In this document: piece after piece, positions 55,558-64,000 of the stretch
How the letters are laid out: the number at the start of each line of letters is the position of its first letter
Numbering within the stretch: the stretch's first letter is position 1
Origin: Nymphaea colorata
Lineage: Eukaryota; Streptophyta; Magnoliopsida; Nymphaeales; Nymphaeaceae
Direction of reading: 5' to 3'
Assembly: GCF_008831285.2 (NCBI RefSeq)
Contig: NC_045149.1
Coordinates: 16,733,035 to 16,797,034 of the forward strand
DNA length: 64,000 nt
Position numbers and translations under genes: made by a program
The notes under the pieces: generated by a model
What the model was told of the DNA's origin: nothing
Database searches by the model: none
The model's input: only the letters and a program-made list of their open reading frames with translations

Positions 55558-58500
55558 CTAAAGACCGAACAATGGCACGCCCATTCTGACGAAGGAATAG
55601 GCGAGTGCACCGGTGAAGATATAGCTATCCACTCTGTCAAGCAAGCCACCTGCAGAATCACCAACAGGTATTCCCAGTAAGATATATTGAGACATTCCAT
55701 AAAATTGGAATTATATTCTACATTTAAGGTATATATATGACAAACAAAAGGGCGAAGATCATGTAAATTCAGAATATACTTGGACGCATGTTTCGTGAGC
55801 ACTACAATACATGTAAATTCAGAATATACTTGGACGCATGTTTCGTGAGCACTACAATAGAGAATGTCAATACCATCTATGCATGGTAAATGCTCACATT
55901 TAAATCTAATAAAAGGCACACGGCCTGAGACCTGTCATTGCGGATTTTAACGAGAAGAATTACATGACTACGTACTCATAGGATTCCAAAGACAGGAACA
56001 AAAGACTGTGAGACCGGGTCCATGCTTCATGTTTCACCAACCAATACCCCTCTATGTTCTTTCCCCAAACCTGCTGCTTGTTTAACAGTTTCATTTTCTT
56101 CTTAGAATGTAGGGCTGCAAAGGAGAGCCCTTCATGCTTCATTTAGTACCAATCAAGACACACATGTATGGTACATGTCCAGAATTTGTTTCCCCCTTCG
56201 AACCCAACACCTTTCCCATTCCACACCCCCCACCCTCTCTCCCATTCGGTTGCCTAAACAGATTCATTTTCATGAAAATATGAAAATGAGCCACCCTTTT
56301 TCTCCTCTCCGATGGAATCTGACATTTCTGGAATCTATCAGATCTAGGAAACTTGTCATATTTCTTTTCATGCTGAAATTTTTAAGCACACCACGAAAAA
56401 ACAGAAAGGTGCTCTTTCACATATAACAGACTATAAATTGTAAATGTCTCGTGCTAAACGAAATGTAATTTTTTAAAGAATTTTTATTACAGAAAATATT
56501 AAATCAAATATTGATCATAAGTTCATTCCATATTTTATGTTATCAAACTATGTCACATGGGTGCTTCTAAATGGCTGCTGCATCCCTGTCGCAACACTGG
56601 CATTGGTGCTGGTGCTTTTTTGACACAACACATCCGGTTCAGTCAGCCGAACCAGGCCAAAACTGACCGTTTTAAATGTGCACATAAATAAACTATCTCT
56701 AATAAAAAAAAGTTTATATGTAAATATAGACAAATAAGGTCACTGAACAGTTAAATAACTATGCAACAAATGATTTATATACATATATACACACTGAGGT
56801 GCACCAGCATTTCACTGGTGTTTCTTTAACATGTGCACATGCATGGGTGCATGGACGCACACCTAAGTTGTTAAATATTGGAAGTTGGACATAAGTTGTT
56901 CAAGATACTAAAAAGACAAACATGGACTAATCGGTTTGACTTGGCCCAATTTGATTGACAATATAAATAAATTAACGACATTACATATATTATACAAAGA
57001 ACGTACATATATTTTTATGAGTCAGAACATTAGTTGGTTGTCCAATGACTAGTCTGACTAATTGACTAGACTGACCAAGTGATTGCTAGCCTAAACACAG
57101 ATCATTCAATAACTGACTCAACCGACCAGTCAGCAAACTAATCGGGATTTTGACAACTCAGGCAAGATTAAGTTTTACTAGTTATAATTTATAAAGAACC
57201 CACAAACAAAGCCTGATAACACACGCATGGCCAAACTCAATTATTTTCAACCAGAAGATAAGTTAGATAGGCACATCAAATCAGTAAAACAGAGTGAAAC
57301 ATAGCAAGCTTCAACTTCATCTATTCATAAAAGTGGGAAACAGAAACATTTCTCCTTACTCCCAAATTCCTCTTTTAAATGCAAGCGAAAATGGAGAAAC
57401 AATCCCACGCATGGTAAGGATTCCCAACCAACAAACAACCAATAGTAATTTATGAAACAAAACATATTCATAGATTGAATTGGAAGTAACACATACAACA
57501 TCTGAAATTTCATATCGTCAGTAACCCTCTTATAATCTTATTCAATGTCAACTCTAAAAAGCCAGATATTTTACAGTATGGTCCCAAGCCCTAAGGTGAA
57601 GCTGCTTTATTTAACTTGAGTGGGATTAGACTGACAATAAATAAAACACAAAATAATTGATGGTACCAAAGAAACGAGAACCACAATCTTTCAACTTCAT
57701 ATGAACTTCAATGATAAACATAAGCCTGGGAAACATTTTCACTTCTTAATGTCCTTATACAACTGATCAAATTTTAAACATGTTAAACACTACAAATAAA
57801 CTAACAGTAGTAGAATTTGCACAAGCATTGCCAAAAGTAATGAAGGAAATGTGGCAAGGGGGACATACCATGTCCAGGAATGAGAGAGCCAGAGTCTTTG
57901 ACACCAGCATCACGCTTGATCATTGACTCAACAAGGTCCCCAAAGAGGGATCCCATGAAATTCAAAACTCCATAAGCCAATGCACTGATGTGGATCACAC
58001 AATAAGGAAAAAAATGAAAGTATGGAAGGAAATTAGACACAAAAGCTAATGCTTACAGAATAAAGGAGGTATTAGATGTTTAACATAGCAGATTATGATA
58101 AAAAACCCATAAACTATATCTATACTGCGCTAATATACACTAAGAAATCCACATAGTACATGCATGCTGGTGTAACATATATAATATAAACCATACTTGC
58201 AAATATAGTTCTAAGGTTTCTATAGGTGAGGCTTTCCTCAGGTATTAACTAGCAAATTTTGCTTTTCTTAGGGAAAACTAGGGAATTAAGATATATTATA
58301 TATATATATATGAGAGAGAAAATTTTGGAATCATGGATTACTATTAAATTCTTACAAACAAAACATTGAAAAAAGTCTAATTAAAATATCGAAACTAAAA
58401 AATTTTAAATATATTAACAATTAATTTTCGAAAACTCAGAGGAATATTGTGATACTTTTATAACGTTTTTATTTCAGCAATATTTTCAAAACATCAAGAT

Positions 58501-61500
58501 ACATAATGTTTCCATTTTTTGAATTTGATTGATCCTTTGCATTATATATATATAATAGTCTTCCTTGTTTTCTTCTCCAGCATAGGAGAATCAAGGTGCA
58601 AACCTCACTATCGGCATGGCAATAATGACAGACGACAATACTATAAGGTTGAACCATTGAAGTCGAGACATAAATGTGTGTTTTATTCCAGATAAAATAA
58701 TTTGCATTAGGCAAAAATTTCATACATGGATAGAGTTTTTTGTCCATCGAAATATGAAAGCACAAATTGTTCATAAAATCCACAAAAGTTAAATTTGAAA
58801 CAAGATTTCTAATCTAAGTCACACGGATACGTGGGTTTGCCCACGTATCCCGTGTCAATACGCAATTCGGACACGGATACGGCATGGATACGTTTTGGAA
58901 TGGGTAAGACCCGATCCGAACCCAAAAAACCCGATTTTAACTTGTCGAGCTCTTCTCCCATTCACCCGACGAGGCTTCACGTTAGGGTTTATGCAGACCA
59001 GATCGTCGGCAGCTATGGCGGGCGACGGTAAAGACTTCCGGCGACCCAAGGCGACGTCCGGCGACGGACAGGTAAGTGGGTTTTCTTTTTTTCTTTTTGA
59101 TATTAGAAGTTAGGGTTCGTGTTCTTCATATGGGAGTTTTTTTTTCTGTTTTTGGATTTGCCGATTTGGGGGTTTTTTTCTGTTTTTGGATTTGCTGATT
59201 TTCACAACTGCACAATACATATCAATGAGCTCAATCTTTCTGAACTTGACCATTTAGCAGTGACATCTTTGTCGAGTGTTGTTCACTTGAACAGTAAACT
59301 CAGTAAAGGGGAACAGCATCGGTTTTTGGCGCTTCTGTTCTAGCAGCCGTTGATATGGTCTGTTACAGATTGACAAATTGCACCTGTTACAGATTCTCTG
59401 AAGTGGGAATCGGGGCATTTTGTTTTACATTAGATTTGGAAACCATCTTTCTATCCCAAGCCCCACTTGGCATTACATTTACATAACCAATAAAGCATAA
59501 GAAGTATACTTGTATGATTTTCCCTGTTGTAAGCATTCCTCTGAACCAGACCTGTTAGAGACTTTGTTCATTGTTAATTTGTTATGCTTCCTTATGCACT
59601 TATAATCTTGATTTTTGAGATGTTGAACCCTTGTGTTTTATTCCTTCAATTGTATGTTCATTATATGTTTTAATGTAGTATGGCGGACAAACAATGTTTT
59701 GTTTGTGACTTTAAGAGTGAACTATCAATTTAATGTTTTTTTTTTTTCAATTTATAATTTTTGAGAATATTTTCCATATCCACGTATCCTAGAATTGTGA
59801 AAATTGCCGTGTCCGTACCCGTATCCTCGTATCGCACCCGCACCCGTGTGACTTAGCTTCTAATGTGACCTTTCCATCAAAGAGGTTGCATTATGCACAA
59901 AAAACTAGTTACTACGACAAATCAAATCAGAGAGACTGAAATGTACCTTATCAATGAGGCTGGCCACTGAAGGATCTTGGACAACACGATTGTAGTCATT
60001 ACACATCCAGCTAAGCCGGCAAAAGCTCCTTCCAATGTCTTTTTTGGGCTAATGGTTGTAAGTGGTGTTCGGCCAATCGCCTGAAAACAACAAACACAAC
60101 AGCCTGAGACTAACTAGCCATTTTTATACAAATAAAAGATGTTCATTTATTTAACTCTCCTTGCCTATAGGGAGATACTAACACCTACTCATCGGCTAAT
60201 GTATATAGGGTAAAAAAAGGTCAAAGTCAGAAAAAAATTGGCCGTTCCTGCAAGAGAGTTTAAACAATTCAATAGTCCGACATTTAATGTACGGCAACAT
60301 TAGGCCATGTATTTAAGTGTCATAGCAATGTAAGCAAACAAATTGGAATTCAAAATATGTTCACAATATCAATTTGGAACGACATACAACAGATTGTATT
60401 AACATAAAAAGAGCATGAGAAAGCTAAAGGAATAGCAAGAACGAAATACAGAAGCAACATATGATCTAAGATATTCATGTTCGACATTGGGAGCTTACTT
60501 AGTCTTAGCGTTGTGCAAAAGACCATATCCGAGACAGCTAAATACTTCATTTGTCGGGTCACAAATGTTTCTGATACAATAGAAAATGACAAAAAACCTC
60601 AAACCAAATCTGGCCTCACTGCAACCCTACCTCGAATTTTCAAAATTAGATCTGTTAGAATCTCTATGTTAGTTTTTTATAACTATTTCTTGTGCCTGTT
60701 TTCCCAAAAGCATTCATGTAACCAATGACTGATGATAGCATGAGCAGAGAAAAGATTTAGTGAATTTTTGCCTCAATTCTACCCATAAAGCATTTGATAC
60801 CACAGAACTAAGGAAGATTATGCTGCCACAAAAGAGAAAATGAGTACTCAAACAGGAAGGCGGGTCTTGGGGCATGTAGCAATCAATCTCATTATTTTAA
60901 CAATACATGTGCTATTTGAGGCAATAGCCACACGATAGAGGTTGACAACCTATTAGACATGCCAATACAGATCTATAATGTACTCATTGGCTCATTCCAG
61001 ATGAAAATAGTGAAACCCCCGATAAGTAGTTTGGTAAAAAAGACTGGAGTATAGATACCTTCCCAACTAGATATGCAGAAGTATCTGCTGCAATTACACT
61101 GCTTATAGAAATCAATGTTGCAACAAGGCCAACAGTCCAGTGGGCTTGACCCCCAAGAAGAAATGGCCAACTAGCTCCAATTTCTGTCAATCACAAACTG
61201 GTTAAACACCAAATTTTAGTAGATAACTCATCTCAGACAATGAACAAAGAACTAATCTGAGAAGCAAAATGCCATGGTCAAGTACATAAGAGAGAGAGAA
61301 TAGTGTGTTTCACTTAGAGCACCTAACCCTATTTTGGACCACATACGTGGAGTCCACCACTTGTTCCACCTTAAACAAAGGGTAGGCACACAAGGTGCAA
61401 GGCAGAATAGAGACTGGGCAACAGATCAAGTACTGACCCAAATGCAACTGAACTTAGAGAACTTTATTCCGGATTGGTTGAATCTGCTCAGGATCACCAA

Positions 61501-63068
61501 ATTCTGGATTGTTTCATTCAACACCAATTCTAACTATTACTAAAGTTCACTAAGAAATAAACTATACTTTTTTATCAGAAACAAACTGAACTAATGCATA
61601 CTGTTATTGGTTGTTATTATTATCTAGCTGTATTCATAACTATAGTTATTTGATTGTATTTACTTGATTGCTACTTGCCATGTTATAGGTATGTTCAACC
61701 TTTTCATTATTTTGTCGTAAAAGTACAACATAAAAATTTATGCATGACCTGAACTGGCCGAGTGACCCTGACCCAGTAGTCAGCTGAACCGAGTTTGATT
61801 CATGGGTTTGTCAACTACGTTTTTTACCAAATCAAGAATCTCAAACAGGGAACTTCTCCATAGGTATTCACAGAACCATTTCTATTTCATATGTTTAATT
61901 TAACAACTGACCAAACTAAGGATATTTTTAACAGAAAAGCAAGGTCAGAACATAGGTCTAATAAAAAAAATTGATCAATCAAATTCTGAGTTATGACAAG
62001 GAATTAAATAACTATGGTTTAATCAATCTATTTGAGACAAGATTATTTAATTTAGTAAATCTTTGTGTTCAGATCTATGTCACATGGGGTAGGGGTATGA
62101 TACACGTACGGGTACGGACATGTGCGTACGGGTACGACGATTTTAGAAAATTTTAAATTCTCAAAATTAAAGGAAAATGAGAGGAAAGTATAGAATCTTA
62201 GTGGAAGGGAAATACAAAAGAAGAGAAAAATCAAAATTAAAGAAAAAATTAAGTTTGAAAATAAAAGTTTAAATGTTTTAAAATGCAGCCGTACCCAGCT
62301 GCATCCACATACCCACATCGCCGTACCCATGTACTGACATGGTTACCTAGGCAAATCACACGTACCCATGTCACATAGGTTCAAATACATGTAAAGGAAA
62401 TAATAAGAACAAGAACTTGGAAATAAGACTTACAAAATAGTTGGCATTTCAGGGACAAAAAGTTTCTTTCTGTTAGCCTTGATCTGCAGGCTCTAATAAT
62501 GGTGACAATTGATAAGGGAGAGCAAGACACCATTCACTGGTGATTGATGCAGAATTTGGCATCTACAAGGCCTTTCAATGTAGGTCATTCAAAGTACTTT
62601 CTTAATTTGTTAATGATGTCATAGAAACACCAGGAATTCCTCACACTTCTTGTCCTTTTCTTGCAACTGCTTTTGACATTTCTTTCCTTCACCAAATTGA
62701 TGGTGTTGTCAACAATCAAATACCGTTTCTTGGAGTCATATAAATTATTTTGGCTAAAATGACTGTTCAACTACAAGGATGATGAAACCTGAGAACATAT
62801 AGTTAACAAAGAATATCGCAAAGTACTAAAATGTTTATGCCCTCAATTTAACAAACAAGAAAGCCAAGAAAACATACTAGTATTCAAGGCAGGGGCTGCC
62901 AGACCACATCGAAGCTTCACCCAGAAGCAAGGAAGGTAACCACAGTAAAAGAGCCCAAAGATTGCACTACTCAGCTGTGCAAAACGAGGATTCCCTCGCT
63001 GCAAAACCAATGCCATTGCTACGATGAAGGCAGATGATGTCACAGAAATGTCCATATGACCAAAATAC
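55558..63068 (-). CDS. CDS4/CDS5-like: Plastid-type phosphatidate cytidylyltransferase (CDP-diacylglycerol synthase), 3' five exons
   Basis: Converts phosphatidate and CTP to CDP-diacylglycerol, precursor of phosphatidylglycerol in plastid membranes. Five coding exons read on minus: 63068-62878, 61183-61059, 60080-59947, 57984-57869 and 55649-55558 (stop TAG 55558-55560). All have GT-AG borders and the phases join into one frame of about 218 codons. Visible are multiple hydrophobic segments, [44 protein letters not shown] and the family signature S-M-I-K-R, K-D, PGHGG, DRVD split over the last two exons (GHG/G). The upstream exons with the transit peptide lie beyond 64000. One oddity: KKTLEG where relatives have KKTWEG. 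Introns of 1-2.2 kb carry transposons. The final residues read [10 protein letters not shown]. Similarity to CDS4/CDS5 rather than the ER forms rests on the segments cited. Confidence 0.92.
55761..55859. repeat. 50-bp exact tandem duplication in the last intron
   Basis: The unit starting ATGTAAATTCAGAATATAC occurs at 55761-55810 and again at 55811-55859 with no difference except the last base. It lies about 110 bp from the final coding exon of the CDP-diacylglycerol synthase gene, in the intron. Confidence 0.95.
58814..59856. mobile_element. hAT-like element with captured 5' exon, in a CDS intron
   Basis: Ends are CTAAGTCACACGG on the left and, reverse complemented, CTAAGTCACACGG on the right, followed by GGATACG or GGGTGCGGGTGCG-type subterminal repeats. 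Flanking 8-mers TTTCTAAT (58806-58813) and CTTCTAAT (59857-59864) match at seven of eight positions, the target-duplication size of hAT elements. No transposase is present. The GC-rich interior at 58920-59071 looks like a gene leader and first exon. The element's right end is 90 bp from the donor of the exon at 59947-60080. Confidence 0.75.
58991..59071 (+). pseudogene. Captured first exon inside the hAT-like element
   Basis: After a leader containing TTAGGGTTT, ATG 58991 (with a second in-frame ATG at 59015) opens a GC-rich frame of 27 codons, including [19 protein letters not shown], that runs exactly into a strong donor CAG/GTAAGTG at 59071/59072. It faces opposite to the host gene. No second exon follows within the element, so it is a fragment. 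The parent gene is unknown. Confidence 0.5.
62075..62378. mobile_element. hAT-like MITE in a CDS intron
   Basis: A 304-bp element with ends CTATGTCACATGGGG and, on the other strand, CTATGTGACATGGG. It is flanked by GTTCAGAT (62067-62074) and GTTCAAAT (62379-62386), seven of eight identical. Subterminal GTACGGGTACGG words repeat. The AT-rich core matches that of 185-456. It lies in the intron between the exons at 62878-63068 and 61059-61183. Confidence 0.75.
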
Positions 63069-63414
63069 CTAGTCATGAAGGATAAATAGGTAAGCAAAAA
63101 TTACACACTTCATAGATTAATATACTACAAAACAGATATCGGAATTTTGAACAGGTGGCATTCCATAGATTTTTATGTCTCTGCACAATCTCAAGTAAAC
63201 GTGAGAAAATGACAGGAAAAAAACATTAAGAAGTTTCCCATGCTATAATACAAATGCAGTCCAAGTTATATATGTGGTCGTTGATGAGAAAATTCATGTG
63301 CTATTACTAACAGTGTGCTAAAGTAATGGATTACTTAAAGTAAGCATTATATTTTTTTTCAGCCTGTGATATCCTGTTCTCCTCTTTTCTTTGTGATCCT
63401 GCATTTCTTTCAGG

Positions 63415-63475
<61 letters not shown>

Positions 63476-64000
63476 GAAAGGCTGCAAGCCCTCTCCTTCT
63501 CTCCGTGGGTGAGGGCCAGCAGCAGCCCTCCCTCTCACACACAAATCTTCTCTTTCATTCTCTATTCCTTTCTCTTTCACTGCTATAGATAAGGGCCATC
63601 AGCCATCACATCAGCCCTTGCCCCTCTCTCATGGACGGCAAATTCTCTCTGTCTTTTAAACTAGGCATCAGGCAGGCTGGGCACCTGTCCGGGTAGTTGG
63701 GTTCCTGCTCGTTTTTGGCTCCTAGATTGAACCAGGTGATGTGTGTGCATGTACAATACTCTTTTAATTTTGTCACAGTTGGCCCAGGCCCCAGCATGGG
63801 TATTGATGGTCAGGCCAGCCTGAGCCTGACACTTATCGGCCCAAGCCAGGCCAATGCCTAGCCCTACTCTCTTTGTGTTGCAAGTTCTATCTTTTTCTCT
63901 TATTTGTTTCATATTAGGATCTGAATTTTCAATTGCTGAATGTTGAACCGCATGTTCCGTATTAAGATAATATTTTTATTGAATTGCTTAATGATGAACT
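63069..64000 (-). other. Intron or upstream region of the CDP-diacylglycerol synthase gene, with (CT)n
   Basis: Upstream of the acceptor at 63069-63072 no exon encoding the expected preceding segment was seen, so the intron probably continues beyond the window. A (CT)n tract occupies about 63417-63472. Near 63780-63860 GGCCCAGGC and GCCAGGCC-type words suggest a decayed transposon end. Confidence 0.5.

Noticed and set aside
1-64000. CRISPR arrays, bacterial operons, organellar DNA
   Set aside because: Repeats are microsatellites, tandem duplications and transposons; genes have spliceosomal introns and plant nuclear features.
63069-64000. Upstream exon of the CDP-diacylglycerol synthase within the window
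   Set aside because: I searched the minus strand for the segment that should precede RYFGHMD and found no frame with matching character; it probably lies beyond position 64000.

Overview
This is a stretch of nuclear DNA from a flowering plant. The evidence is GT-AG introns, a GRAS transcription factor with a miR171 target site, a plastid-type CDP-diacylglycerol synthase, small proline-rich lipid-transfer-like proteins, and gene-poor AT-rich spacers full of (TA)n and (GA)n microsatellites and short DNA transposons. The species cannot be named from the sequence. The GC-rich third codon positions of two of the small genes resemble those of monocots and some early-diverging angiosperms, but that is weak evidence.

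Layout. 0-10.5 kb: no recognisable gene; repeats, SINE and LTR fragments, and one unexplained 173-codon open frame (2790-3311, minus). 10.5-26.8 kb: three single-exon genes in tandem on the plus strand (10828, 18872, 25738) for secreted hybrid proline-rich proteins with an eight-cysteine motif. Each has a TATA box and a shared upstream block at nearly fixed distance. The third gene is enclosed by a roughly 600-bp inverted repeat whose left arm is a copy of a 3' UTR and downstream flank of such a gene. 27.3-29.6 kb: a PIF/Harbinger-like element with TAA target duplications that holds gene-like fragments. 29.6-42.9 kb: repeats and unrecognised spacer. 43.3-45.9 kb: a HAIRY MERISTEM-type GRAS gene, with two short upstream open frames and a perfect miR171 site. 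46-55.5 kb: spacer. 55.6-63.1 kb (minus, 5' end outside the window): the last five exons of a plastid phosphatidate cytidylyltransferase (CDS4/CDS5 type). Its introns carry two hAT-like elements, one of which seems to contain a captured 5' exon.

The three gene families do not form a pathway, but their grouping is informative. From established knowledge, Arabidopsis has CDS4, HAM1, ATG8E and a hybrid proline-rich protein gene as neighbours (AT2G45150, 45160, 45170, 45180), and CDS5, HAM2 and ATG8G on chromosome 3. The window therefore appears to preserve an old angiosperm gene neighbourhood, with the proline-rich gene locally multiplied and no ATG8 gene that I could find. No tRNA, rRNA or CRISPR array was seen.
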